A stretch of DNA of 64,000 nt from Jeongeupia sp. HS-3 (GTDB lineage: Bacteria; Pseudomonadota; Gammaproteobacteria; Burkholderiales; Chitinibacteraceae): the NCBI RefSeq assembly GCF_015140455.1, contig NZ_AP024094.1:1612001-1676000 (forward strand), in the 5' to 3' direction. The position numbers and the translations under genes are program-made. Shown in pieces: positions 19,869 through 28,408 of this stretch. Below the pieces are notes generated by a model, which had not been told where the DNA came from, ran no database searches, and saw nothing but the letters and a program-made list of their open reading frames with translations. Position 1 is the stretch's first letter; each line of letters starts with the position of its first letter.

Positions 19869-20551
19869 TCGATGTTCAAGCCCTTGATGTTCAGCCGCTC
19901 TGGCTGACGCTCAAACTGGCGACGATCACCACCGTCGTGCTGGTCATCATCGGCATTCCGCTGGCGCGCTGGCTCGCCTTCGGCCGCTCGCGTATCCGGC
20001 CGGTGATCGAAACGCTGTGCACGCTACCGCTGGTGCTGCCGCCGACGGTGCTCGGCTTCTACCTGCTGATTTCGTTCAGCCCGGTGTCGTTCACCGGCCG
20101 CTGGCTGGAGGACGCACTCGGCCTGCGGCTGGTGTTCACCTTCAGCGGCCTGGTGATCGGTTCGGTGCTGTTCAGTCTGCCCTTCATGTTGCAGCCGCTG
20201 GTATCGGGGTTTCGGCAGCTGCCGGCCAACCTGATCGACGCCGCACGCACGCTTGGCAAGACCGAAACCACCATCCTCACCCGGGTGATCCTGCCCAATA
20301 CCCGCGCCGGCCTGCTGTCGGGCATCGTGCTGGCGTTTGCGCATACGGTCGGCGAGTTCGGCGTGGTGCTGATGCTCGGTGGCGGCGTCACCGGCGACAC
20401 CAAGGTCGCCTCGATCGCGCTGTATCAACGGGTCGAAGCACTCGACTACGCCGGCGCGCACAGCTACGCGCTAGTGCTGGTGTCGTTCGCCTTCGCGGTG
20501 CTGCTATTGCTGCGGCTGATCCAGTCGCGGCACGAGGCACGGCAATGCTGA
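19865..20551 (+). CDS. modB: Molybdate ABC transporter permease ModB
   Basis: 228 residues with five to six membrane helices. The permease EAA loop DAARTLGKTETTILTRVILP contacts ModC, and FAHTVGEFGVVLMLGGG is diagnostic for ModB. It begins at a GTG (19865) that overlaps the upstream stop by 4 nt; the nearby ATG is out of frame. It overlaps modC by 7 nt. Confidence 0.95.
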   Translation: MIDVQALDVQPLWLTLKLATITTVVLVIIGIPLARWLAFGRSRIRPVIETLCTLPLVLPPTVLGFYLLISFSPVSFTGRWLEDALGLRLVFTFSGLVIGSVLFSLPFMLQPLVSGFRQLPANLIDAARTLGKTETTILTRVILPNTRAGLLSGIVLAFAHTVGEFGVVLMLGGGVTGDTKVASIALYQRVEALDYAGAHSYALVLVSFAFAVLLLLRLIQSRHEARQC

Positions 20552-21408
20552 ATCTGGCACTCTCGCACACGATTCCCACCGCCGATGGCGCACGTGAACT
20601 GTCGCTTGAACTCGATCTGGCCCCGGGCGAGCGGCTGGCGCTGTATGGCCCGTCCGGCGTTGGCAAAACCACGCTGTTGCGGCTGATATCCGGCCTGGCG
20701 CGGCCCAAACACGGCCGCATCGCCTTTGGCGACACGGTCTGGTTCGATGCCGATCGCAAGGTCGACCTCCCTGCCCGGCAGCGCCGGGTCGGTTATGTGT
20801 TTCAGGATTACGCGCTGTTTCCGAACATGAACGTGCGGCAGAATCTGGCGTTCGCGCAGCCCGCAACCAATCCGGCCAAGCTCGATGAACTGCTGGCGCT
20901 GACCCAGCTGACCGGGCTGGCCAAACGCCTGCCGCAGCAGCTCTCCGGCGGCCAGCGCCAGCGCGTTGCCCTGGCGCGGGCGCTGGCGCAGGAACCGAGC
21001 CTGCTGTTGCTCGACGAACCGCTGTCGGCGCTCGACCCCGGCCTGCGCGTGGCGCTGCGCGAAGACATCGACGCCATGCTGAAGCAGGTAAAACTGACGA
21101 CGATCATCGTCAGCCACGACCTCGGCGACGTATTCAGGCTGGCCGACCGCGTTGCCGTGCTCGAACCGGGCCGGCTGGCCGCGCTCGGCACGCCGCGCGA
21201 CGTGATGCTGCCGGCGACACCCGCCGGCCGCCACGCGCTCAACGGCATCGTGCTGGCGATCGAACCGGCCGATGTGCTCTGGCGGGTCACCGTGGCGATC
21301 GGCAACGACACGCTGGCGACGCTGAGCGCCGATGTCGAGCAACTGCGCATTGGTGCGCCGGTGGCGGTGCTGCTAAACGGCAGCAGTGCGATGATTCAGC
21401 CCGCCTGA
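20545..21408 (+). CDS. modC: Molybdate ABC transporter ATP-binding protein ModC (short form)
   Basis: 287 residues. Walker A is GPSGVGKTT, the ABC signature LSGGQRQRVALARAL, Walker B LLLLDEPLSALDPG and the H-loop IIVSHDLGD. E. coli ModC is about 352 aa with a C-terminal di-Mop; this protein ends after one TOBE-like stretch (VTVAIGNDTLATLS ... VAVLLNGSSAMIQ). The separate di-Mop protein two genes upstream fits that shortening. Last gene of the mod operon. Confidence 0.93.
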   Translation: MLNLALSHTIPTADGARELSLELDLAPGERLALYGPSGVGKTTLLRLISGLARPKHGRIAFGDTVWFDADRKVDLPARQRRVGYVFQDYALFPNMNVRQNLAFAQPATNPAKLDELLALTQLTGLAKRLPQQLSGGQRQRVALARALAQEPSLLLLDEPLSALDPGLRVALREDIDAMLKQVKLTTIIVSHDLGDVFRLADRVAVLEPGRLAALGTPRDVMLPATPAGRHALNGIVLAIEPADVLWRVTVAIGNDTLATLSADVEQLRIGAPVAVLLNGSSAMIQPA

Positions 21409-21427
21409 TTTTTACCGAGATAGCCAC

Positions 21428-21790
21428 ATGAATACCGACGACCTGCAATCCCGGCTGCGCGCCTTCAGCCTTGAGCGCGACTGGGATCAGTTTCACACCC
21501 CGAAAAACCTCGCCTGCGCGCTATCGGTCGAAGCGTCCGAGTTGCTCGAACTGTTCCAGTGGCTGACGCCGGAGCAGTCGCAGTCGCTGTGCGCCGAATC
21601 CGAGTTCGCCACCCGGCTCGGCGAAGAAGTTGCCGACGTGCTGCTCTACCTGTTGCGGCTGGCCGACGTCGCCGGGCTCGACCTGAACGCGGTGGTCGAG
21701 CGCAAGCTCAAACTCAACGCCGAAAAGTACCCGGCCGATCTGGCCCGTGGTCACGCCCGCAAGCTCGACGCGCGCAAGGATTTGGCATGA
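21428..21790 (+). CDS. MazG-like nucleotide pyrophosphohydrolase (dCTPase type)
   Basis: 120 residues. The metal-binding helices are visible as SVEASELLELFQW (EASELLE) and GEEVADVLLYLLRLAD (EExxD). The C-terminal end KLKLNAEKYP fits the small dUTPase/MazG-like group that hydrolyses non-canonical or modified nucleoside triphosphates. It overlaps bioD by 4 nt and is probably co-transcribed with it. Confidence 0.88.
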   Translation: MNTDDLQSRLRAFSLERDWDQFHTPKNLACALSVEASELLELFQWLTPEQSQSLCAESEFATRLGEEVADVLLYLLRLADVAGLDLNAVVERKLKLNAEKYPADLARGHARKLDARKDLA

Positions 21791-22461
21791 CGACCTACTT
21801 CATCACCGGCACCGACACCGACGTCGGCAAAACCGTCGCCACCTGCCAGTTGCTGCGCGGCTTTGCCGCCAGCGGGCTGCGGGCGGTGGCGATGAAGCCG
21901 GTCGCTTCGGGTTGCACAGTGCTTGATGGCGAGCTGATCAATAGCGACGTGGTCGCGCACCGCGCCGCCGGCAACGTCATGGTACCGGCCGAGCTCGCCA
22001 ACCCCTACCGCTTCGCACCGGCGATTTCGCCACATCTGGCCGCGCGCGAAGCCGGGGTGTCGGTATCGCTTGATCATCTCATCGATTGCGCGGCGCGGCT
22101 GCAAGCACTCACCGACGTGCTGCTGATCGAAGGCGCCGGCGGCTGGCATGCGCCGCTGTCCGACGATGCCGACATGCAGACGCTGGCGCAACGCCTCGGG
22201 GCGCCGGTGATCCTCGTCGTCGGCATGCGCCTCGGCTGCCTCAACCATGCGCTGCTGTCGGCCAACGCCATCGTCGCCGCCGGCCTGCCGCTGGCGGGCT
22301 GGATCGCCAACCGCATAGCCCCGGCGATGGATCGCTACGACGACAATCTCGCATGGCTGCAAAGCCACCTGCCGGCACCACTGATTGCCGAAATCGGCCA
22401 CTCGCCGGATGCGCTTTCCGGAGAAATCGCGCCACAGCAGTTGGTACAACTTGATGTGTAA
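21787..22461 (+). CDS. bioD: Dethiobiotin synthetase BioD
   Basis: 224 residues. The P-loop TGTDTDVGKTVATC is the BioD signature, followed by MKPVASGC (diaminopelargonate site) and EGAGGWHAPLSDDADM. It catalyses ATP- and CO2-dependent closure of the ureido ring in biotin synthesis. No other bio gene is adjacent. Its start overlaps the stop of the MazG-like gene (ATGA). Confidence 0.95.
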   Translation: MTTYFITGTDTDVGKTVATCQLLRGFAASGLRAVAMKPVASGCTVLDGELINSDVVAHRAAGNVMVPAELANPYRFAPAISPHLAAREAGVSVSLDHLIDCAARLQALTDVLLIEGAGGWHAPLSDDADMQTLAQRLGAPVILVVGMRLGCLNHALLSANAIVAAGLPLAGWIANRIAPAMDRYDDNLAWLQSHLPAPLIAEIGHSPDALSGEIAPQQLVQLDV

Positions 22462-22534
22462 GCCAACGTCTGCACTTGCCGTCACTCACATGGCATTGCA
22501 CACTTGGCGGTTTGATTCCTGGTTCCGTCCGCTC

Positions 22535-23110
22535 ATGCGCCCCATCCGCCTGCTGCTTGCCCTCGTCTTTGCCGTGCTTCTGGCCGCATGCTCGAAGCCC
22601 GATACCTTTCAGGGCAGCGATATCACCGGCGCCAGCTTCGGCGGCGATTTCACCTTGACGGCGCAGGACGGCAAGCCGCGCAAGCTGTCCGACTTCAAGG
22701 GCAAGGCCGTGGCGCTGTTCTTCGGCTACACCCAATGCCCGGACGTCTGCCCGACGACCATGGTCGAGCTCAAGGAAGTGATGAAGCAGCTCGGCCCCGA
22801 TGCCGACAAGGTCCAGGTGCTGTTCGTCAGCGTCGACCCAAGCCGCGACACCACGGCGGTGCTGGCGCAATACGTACCGGCCTTCGATCCGCGCTTCATC
22901 GGCCTCACCGGCAGCAAGGACGCGGTCGACAAGGTCGCCGAACAGTACAAGGTGATCGTGCAGCAACAGGGTGATGGCGCGAACTACACCGTCGACCACA
23001 GCGCGGGTACTTACCTCATCGACAAGCAGGGCAAGTTGCGCGTGCTGGTCAACTACGGCGCCGGCGCCGCGGTGCTCGGCCACGATCTGCGCGAACTCGT
23101 CCAGGAATAA
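22535..23110 (+). CDS. SCO1/SenC-family copper chaperone lipoprotein
   Basis: 191 residues with a lipoprotein signal (MRPIRLLLALVFAVLLAAC). The thioredoxin-like domain carries the copper-binding CPDVCP motif and the distal histidine in NYTVDHSAGTYLID. SCO proteins insert copper into the CuA site of cytochrome oxidase or act as periplasmic thiol reductases. No oxidase genes are in the window. The ATG at 22535 puts the signal peptide at the N-terminus. Confidence 0.92.
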   Translation: MRPIRLLLALVFAVLLAACSKPDTFQGSDITGASFGGDFTLTAQDGKPRKLSDFKGKAVALFFGYTQCPDVCPTTMVELKEVMKQLGPDADKVQVLFVSVDPSRDTTAVLAQYVPAFDPRFIGLTGSKDAVDKVAEQYKVIVQQQGDGANYTVDHSAGTYLIDKQGKLRVLVNYGAGAAVLGHDLRELVQE

Positions 23111-23116
23111 CCGGTC

Positions 23117-23866
23117 ATGCCAGAGATCGATCCCCACCCGCTCGCCGAGAATGACGACCTCGCGTCTTACACGCTATCCAATCCGCTCGAAGTCGGCGCC
23201 GTGCTGCGGAACCTGTCAACGCGCGGCGATTTCGTGACGATCTACTTCGATCACGGCAAATCGATGCTGACCACACGCATCCTCGAAGTCGACGTCAAAG
23301 CCCGGCGCTTTCGTTTTGACTGGGCGGGACAAGAGGCGCTGAACCGCGCACTGCAGGCATCGCCGCGTAATGTGTTTGTTGCGCTGCCCGATGGCGTGAA
23401 GGTGCAATTCGTCTGCGAGGCACCGGTGATCGTCCAGCACGAAGGCTCGCCTGCGTTCGAAGCTGCGCTGCCGACGCAACTGGTCAAACTGCAACGGCGC
23501 GAATTTTTCCGGCTGACCACGCCGATCGTCACCCCCTACCGCTGCCATACCCAGCTGCCCGACGGCAGCCCGGTCAGCTTCAATCTGCACGATCTTTCCT
23601 TGGGGGGGGTCGGCCTGTGGGCCGGCTCGGTCAACGTCGGCTTGCTGACCCGGGGCGACATACTGCGCCAGGCCACACTGGAATTGGGCGCTGGCGTCAC
23701 CTTCCAGACCGATCTATCGGTACGCGGCGTGCGCACGGTGCTGTTGCCGCAGGGCGAACAACCGCTGTTGGGCTGCCAGTTCCTCTCCTTGCCTCGCAGC
23801 GCCGAAGCCGCGCTGCAACGGCAAATCGCCCTGCTCGAACGAGAACGCCGCGCCCTGACGGGCTAA
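23117..23866 (+). CDS. ycgR: Flagellar brake protein YcgR (PilZ, c-di-GMP binding)
   Basis: 249 residues. The YcgR-N domain covers about residues 20-115. The PilZ domain has the RxxxR motif as RREFFRL and the DxSxxG motif as DLSLGGVGL, the pair that binds cyclic di-GMP. YcgR slows the flagellar motor when c-di-GMP is high. The codons for SLGGV form a run of eight G (23602-23609), a possible slippage site. It starts 6 bp after the SCO gene. Confidence 0.92.
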   Translation: MPEIDPHPLAENDDLASYTLSNPLEVGAVLRNLSTRGDFVTIYFDHGKSMLTTRILEVDVKARRFRFDWAGQEALNRALQASPRNVFVALPDGVKVQFVCEAPVIVQHEGSPAFEAALPTQLVKLQRREFFRLTTPIVTPYRCHTQLPDGSPVSFNLHDLSLGGVGLWAGSVNVGLLTRGDILRQATLELGAGVTFQTDLSVRGVRTVLLPQGEQPLLGCQFLSLPRSAEAALQRQIALLERERRALTG

Positions 23867-23976
23867 ACCCGGCAGGCTCAACCCCATATTTCCCGCAGAT
23901 TACGTTTCGCTGTCATATGCTGATCATGGCTTCTTGCTATAAGGGAGCCTCCTGATCACTTTCTGAGGCGTACAAC

Positions 23977-24396
23977 ATGGGTATCTTCAGCAGCATTTTG
24001 TCTAAGCTCGGTTTTGGCGACGATAAGAAAGAGGCCGCAGAGGCAAGCGCAGCAGCAAGCGCCCCCGCAGCCGGGCCGGCGGCAGCGACCGCCGCAGCAG
24101 CGACTGGCGCGCCGGCGATTGTGGTCGCGGCGATCAGCCAGGTCGATGTGGTGGCCCAGCTCGAAGGCTTCGCGAGTTCAAACCCCGAAAAACTGAATTG
24201 GCAAACGTCGATTGTCGATCTGCTCAAGCTGCTCGGCCTCGACAGCAGCCTTGCAGCCCGAAAAGAACTCGCCAGCGAGCTGCATTGCCCGGCCGACAAG
24301 CTGGAAGACTCGGCGCAGATGAATATGTGGCTGCACAAGACCGTGCTGCAGAAGCTGGCCCAGAACGGCGGCAACATCCCGGCCGAACTGCTTTAA
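23977..24396 (+). CDS. DUF3597 domain protein
   Basis: 139 residues: MGIFSSILSKLGFGDD, an Ala/Pro-rich linker (about 20-50), then the conserved DUF3597 core 'KLNWQTSIVDLLKLLGLDSS' and ending in 'LAQNGGNIPAELL'. The family is cytoplasmic, small and of unknown function, with a LysM-neighbour-like fold reported for some members. It is followed by a strong terminator. Confidence 0.85.
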   Translation: MGIFSSILSKLGFGDDKKEAAEASAAASAPAAGPAAATAAAATGAPAIVVAAISQVDVVAQLEGFASSNPEKLNWQTSIVDLLKLLGLDSSLAARKELASELHCPADKLEDSAQMNMWLHKTVLQKLAQNGGNIPAELL

Positions 24397-24453
24397 GCAG
24401 GCGCGGCGTCCGGCGATCCATCATGGTTTCTGGATAGTAGATGCAGTAACACT

Positions 24454-24484
24454 ACGGGCCCGGTGAAAACACCGGGCCCGTTTT
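24454..24484 (+). terminator. Rho-independent terminator after DUF3597 gene
   Basis: A perfect 12-bp stem (ACGGGCCCGGTG and its complement) with an AAAA loop is followed by TTTT. It ends 88 bp after the DUF3597 stop. Confidence 0.9.
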
Positions 24485-24565
24485 ACCTCAGACCTCAGCC
24501 CGGTATCTCGTATTCACAATGGCCAGGGGTTCCCCGCCTTTGCGTTTACAAGGTATGCGCCTGGC

Positions 24566-25501
24566 CTAGTGCCGCTTCAGGAAACCCTCTACGCACGGCC
24601 AACGCAGCGTCAAGCGCAGCTCGCGCTTGATTCGCGCGTTATCCAGCCGCCGCGACTCGTTCAGATAACTCAACAAACCCGGCGCTAGCTGCGCCTGCGC
24701 CTCGGCCCGGCTCACCCTTGGCACGCGCGGCAGGCCAAGGTGATCGGCGACCAGATCGAACCAGTCGCCCATTTTCCCCGGCGCGTCGTCGCTGACGTTG
24801 TAGGCGCGCAGCGGCTGGGCGCGGAACAGCGCCCGGCAGACCGCGCGCGCCAGATCGTCGGCATGAATATGGTTCGAGTAACTGTCCTCGTCGGCGGCGA
24901 TGACCGGCTCGCCACGGCGGATGCGTGCATCGGGCAGACGTCCGGCCGCATAGACCCCCGGTGCGCGCAGCAACCCCAAATGCATGCCTTGCCGGCGCGC
25001 CAGCGCCCGCAACACCGCCTCGGCATCGGCACGGCGCCGTGCCCGTGGTGTATCGGGTGTCAGTGGCCGGGTTTCATCCACCCACGCGCCGCCGACATTG
25101 CCGTAAACGCCGCTGGTGCCGATATACGCCGCCCGGCGCGGGGCGCGGCGGGCGTGTGATAAACTGGCTCGCATATCCGGGCGTGCCAATGCAGCGGCCA
25201 GGCGACGGGTTCGCAGATCAAGCAAACCGCTCGCCGACGGTGGCGCACTGTGAATCAGCCATTGCGCCAGACCGGCCAGACGGGTCGGAATACCGGCATC
25301 CAGATCCACCGGCACCGGTAACACGCCAAGTGCGCGCAACTGCACCGCCGACTCGCTCGAACGGGCGCTGGCGTAGACGCGAAACCGGCGCAACAGCCAC
25401 GGCAGTGCCCGGGTGACGACATCACCACAACCGATGATCAGCAGCCGCGGTCGAGGCGACTTGGCCAGACGTTTATTCAGTATCCGTTTACGCAAGATCA
25501 T
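24566..25501 (-). CDS. NAD(P)-dependent epimerase/dehydratase-like protein (YeeZ type)
   Basis: 311 residues. The Rossmann motif appears as LLIIGCGDVVTRALPWLLRR near the N-terminus. Central 'YIGTSGVYGNVGGAWVDET' carries the SDR-type Ser/Tyr region, and 'SNHIHADDLARAVCRAL' is the extended-SDR C-terminal signature. It resembles the YeeZ/YbjT-like atypical SDRs of unknown substrate. The start at 25501 is divergent, only 22 bp from the ferredoxin reductase start, so the promoters overlap. Confidence 0.78.
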   Translation of the reverse strand: MILRKRILNKRLAKSPRPRLLIIGCGDVVTRALPWLLRRFRVYASARSSESAVQLRALGVLPVPVDLDAGIPTRLAGLAQWLIHSAPPSASGLLDLRTRRLAAALARPDMRASLSHARRAPRRAAYIGTSGVYGNVGGAWVDETRPLTPDTPRARRRADAEAVLRALARRQGMHLGLLRAPGVYAAGRLPDARIRRGEPVIAADEDSYSNHIHADDLARAVCRALFRAQPLRAYNVSDDAPGKMGDWFDLVADHLGLPRVPRVSRAEAQAQLAPGLLSYLNESRRLDNARIKRELRLTLRWPCVEGFLKRH

Positions 25502-25523
25502 CCCAATCAGAAGACCGTCAAGA

Positions 25524-26552
25524 ATGTCGAAGCAACTTACCATTCTGCCCTCGGGCCAGCAAATCAGCCTCGAAGCCGATGAAACCCTCCTCGATGCCGC
25601 AATGCGCAGCGGCTTCAACATGCCCTACGGCTGCAAAAACGGCGCCTGTGGCGCCTGCAAAGGGCTGGTGGTCGAAGGTCAGGTCGAACATGGCCCGCAT
25701 GCCGAATCGGCGCTGTCACAAACCGAGCGCGAGCGCGGCCTGGCGCTGTTCTGTTGCGCCACCGCCGTCACCGATACGGTGACGATCGAATGCCGCGAGG
25801 TCGCCGCAACCAAGGACATCCAGATCAAGACCCTGCCGTGCCGGGTGCAGAAAATCGACAAGGTGTCGCACGACGTGGCGGTGCTGTCGCTGAAACTGCC
25901 GGCGACCGAGCGGATGCAGTTCCTCGCTGGCCAGTACATCGATATTCATACCAAGACCGGCAAGAAGCGCAGTTTCTCGATCGGCAACGCCCCGCATGAT
26001 TCCGAATACCTGCAACTGCATGTCCGCCATGTACCCGGCGGCGATTTCTCCGAGTACGTCTGGAACGAGCTGAAAGAGCGCGAAATCTTCCGCTTCACCG
26101 GCCCCTTGGGTTCGTTCTTCCTGCGCGAGGATAGCGACAAGCCGATCATCTTCCTCGCCACCGGTACCGGCTTCGCGCCGATCAAGGGCATTCTCGAGCA
26201 CGCCTTCAACAAGGGCATCCAGCGCGAGATGATCCTTTACTGGGGTGCGCGCACGATCGACGACTACTACATGACCGAGCTGACCGATCAGTGGCAGCGC
26301 GAGCATCCGAACTTCACCTTTATCCCGGTGCTGTCCGAACCCAAGCCCGAAACCAACTGGCAAGGGCGCACCGGCTTCCTGCACGATGTGCTGCTCGATG
26401 ATTTCGGCAATCTCTCCGGCTGGCAGGTTTACGCCTGCGGCGCACCGATGATGGTCGAGGCGGCGTTCCAGCATTGCATTGCGCGCGGTCTGCCCGAAGA
26501 AGAGTTCTTCTCCGATGCGTTCTTTTCATCGAAGGACACTGCCAAGAAGTAA
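25524..26552 (+). CDS. 2Fe-2S ferredoxin/FAD reductase (AscD/CDP-6-deoxyglucoseen reductase-like)
   Basis: 342 residues. The N-terminal plant-type ferredoxin domain has the cluster cysteines in YGCKNGACGACKG and a distant CC (ALFCCATAV). The FAD-binding domain has KRSFSIGNAP (RxxS), and the NAD-binding domain has FLATGTGFAPIKGILEH and YACGAPMMVEA. Such proteins pass electrons from NAD(P)H through FAD to the iron-sulfur centre. In betaproteobacteria this solitary form is usually annotated as AscD-like although no deoxysugar cluster is near; its true partner is unknown. Confidence 0.85.
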   Translation: MSKQLTILPSGQQISLEADETLLDAAMRSGFNMPYGCKNGACGACKGLVVEGQVEHGPHAESALSQTERERGLALFCCATAVTDTVTIECREVAATKDIQIKTLPCRVQKIDKVSHDVAVLSLKLPATERMQFLAGQYIDIHTKTGKKRSFSIGNAPHDSEYLQLHVRHVPGGDFSEYVWNELKEREIFRFTGPLGSFFLREDSDKPIIFLATGTGFAPIKGILEHAFNKGIQREMILYWGARTIDDYYMTELTDQWQREHPNFTFIPVLSEPKPETNWQGRTGFLHDVLLDDFGNLSGWQVYACGAPMMVEAAFQHCIARGLPEEEFFSDAFFSSKDTAKK

Positions 26553-26563
26553 GCGGCGCGTGC

Positions 26564-26598
26564 AATAAAAAACCCGGCCAAGCCGGGTTTTTTATTGC
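26564..26598. terminator. Bidirectional rho-independent terminator
   Basis: A 16-bp perfect stem with a CAA triloop is bordered by A-rich and T-rich tracts on its two sides (CAATAAAAAACCCGGC and its complement). It lies between the convergent ferredoxin reductase and metal-binding protein genes and serves both. Confidence 0.92.
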
Positions 26599-26620
26599 TG
26601 ATCGAAGCATCATCACCCGA

Positions 26621-27520
26621 TCATTGGTTCACTTTCATCCCCGCGACCAGGGTCTGGATATTGTGGCGATACATTGCCAGATAGCTGCTGGCTTGCGGGT
26701 TCTTTGACAGCGCATCCGAATACAGCGTGCCTTCAAGCGAAGCACCGGTCTCGCGGCTGATCTGCTCGATCAACTTGCGGTTGCTGATGTTCTCGACAAA
26801 CACCGCCTTGATGCCGCTTTGCTTGATCTGGCGGATCAGCGCGCCAACCCCCTTGGCACTGGCCTCGGCCTCGGTCGACAAACCTTGCGGCGACAGCATC
26901 GTGATCTGATAGCGCGCGCCCAGATAGCCGAAGGCATCGTGACTGGTAATCACCTTGCGCTTGGCCAGCGGTATCGCCGCGACCTGCGCATCGGCCCAAC
27001 GCGACAACTCCGCCAGTTGGCCATCGTACTTCGCGGCATTGGCCTTGTAGACGCTGGCGCCGGCCGGATCGATTTTCGCCAGCGCGACGGCGATGTTCTT
27101 CACCATCAGCCGGGCATTGTCCGGATTCTGCCAGGCATGCGGATCGGCACCGTGGTCGTGGCCATCATGGCCGTCACCCGCCATCGCCCGTGGCTTGATG
27201 CCGTCGGACACCGTCACCACCGTGCCCTTGTACTTGCTCGACGCGGTCAGCCGCTTCATCCAGCCCTCGAATCCCAGGCCGTTGACGAAGAACACCCGGC
27301 TCTTGCTCAACGTGCCGACGTCGGCCGGCGTCGGCTGATACACATGCGCATCGCCGTCGGCGCCGACCAGCGTCGTCACCTTGACGCGATCTCCGCCGAC
27401 GTTCTGCACCATATCGCCCAGAATGCTGAAGCTGGCCACCACCGGCAGCGGCTCGGCCGCTTGCGCGGCGCCGATCACACCGAAGGACAAGGCCACACTG
27501 AGAATGCAACGACGAATCAT
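26621..27520 (-). CDS. Metal (zinc/manganese) ABC transporter substrate-binding protein
   Basis: 299 residues with signal peptide MIRRCILSVALSFGVIGAAQA. It is a cluster A-I (ZnuA/TroA) fold: VVASFSILGDMVQNVGGDRV, a metal histidine in GDAHVYQPTPAD, a His/Asp-rich loop (GDGHDGHDHGADPHAW) and FVENISNRKLIEQI. The His-rich loop favours zinc, but family members bind manganese as well. It is the last gene of a four-gene operon, 21 bp after the permease. Confidence 0.92.
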   Translation of the reverse strand: MIRRCILSVALSFGVIGAAQAAEPLPVVASFSILGDMVQNVGGDRVKVTTLVGADGDAHVYQPTPADVGTLSKSRVFFVNGLGFEGWMKRLTASSKYKGTVVTVSDGIKPRAMAGDGHDGHDHGADPHAWQNPDNARLMVKNIAVALAKIDPAGASVYKANAAKYDGQLAELSRWADAQVAAIPLAKRKVITSHDAFGYLGARYQITMLSPQGLSTEAEASAKGVGALIRQIKQSGIKAVFVENISNRKLIEQISRETGASLEGTLYSDALSKNPQASSYLAMYRHNIQTLVAGMKVNQ

Positions 27521-27541
27521 GCCCGACTCCTTATAAAAAAC

Positions 27542-28408
27542 TTAACGCGCCTCGGTCTGCTGGCCCTGCTGCCCGCGCCAACCATGCGGTGCAACCATCA
27601 GCGAAACCATGTAGAAGAGACTGGCAATCAGCACAATTGCCGGGCCGGACGGCAGGCCCGCGTGGTACGACACCAGCAAGCCGCCGATGGTCGAGACCAG
27701 CCCCACCAGCCATGCCACGCTCATCAACCCCGGCAAGGTATCGGCCCACAAGCGCGCCACCGTGGCTGGCAACATCATCAGGCCGATCGCCATCAAGGTG
27801 CCCATCGCCTGGAAACCGGCAACGAGGTTAAGCACCGTCAGTACGATCAGGCCCAGGTGATACGGGCTGCCGCCACGGCCGGCGCCGGCCAGAAAGCCCG
27901 GGTCGACGCATTCGAGCACCACACCGCGATAACACAGCGCCAGCCAGCCCAGGCTGATCGTCGCCACCGCCGCAACGATGTAGAGCGCGGCGTCATCGAT
28001 CGCCAGCACCGAGCCGAACAGCAGATGAATCAGATCCACCTGACTGCCCCAGCGCGAAATCAGCACCACGCCCAGCGCCAGCGCCATCAGGTAGAAACCG
28101 GCGAAACTGGCGTCTTCATTCAGCACCGTATAGCGCCCCGCCACGCCGGCGAGCACCGCGACCAGCAGCGCGGCGACAATGCCGCCGCCGGCGAGCCAGG
28201 GCAGCGCAAAGCCGCCAATCAGATAACCGACCGCCGCGCCGGGCAGCACCGCGTGCGACAGCGCGTCGCCCATCAGGCTCATCCGTCGCAGCACCAGCAG
28301 CACCCCGACCGGCGCACAACTCAGCGCCAGCACCACACAGCCGACCAGCGCGCGGCGCATGAAGTCGAACTCGGCAAACGGTGAAATCAATAGTTCGTGC
28401 AGGTTCAT
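27542..28408 (-). CDS. Metal ABC transporter permease (ZnuB/TroC type)
   Basis: 288 residues with about eight membrane helices. LVLRRMSLMGDALSHAVLPG is the signature of zinc/manganese (ABC-3) permeases. The ATG at 28408 overlaps the ATPase stop by 4 nt. It forms the membrane channel for the adjacent binding protein and ATPase. Confidence 0.93.
   Translation of the reverse strand: MNLHELLISPFAEFDFMRRALVGCVVLALSCAPVGVLLVLRRMSLMGDALSHAVLPGAAVGYLIGGFALPWLAGGGIVAALLVAVLAGVAGRYTVLNEDASFAGFYLMALALGVVLISRWGSQVDLIHLLFGSVLAIDDAALYIVAAVATISLGWLALCYRGVVLECVDPGFLAGAGRGGSPYHLGLIVLTVLNLVAGFQAMGTLMAIGLMMLPATVARLWADTLPGLMSVAWLVGLVSTIGGLLVSYHAGLPSGPAIVLIASLFYMVSLMVAPHGWRGQQGQQTEAR

Noticed and set aside
24740-25416. 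Plus-strand open frames opposite the epimerase-like gene
   Set aside because: Shadow frames; the minus-strand product has the clear Rossmann and SDR motifs.
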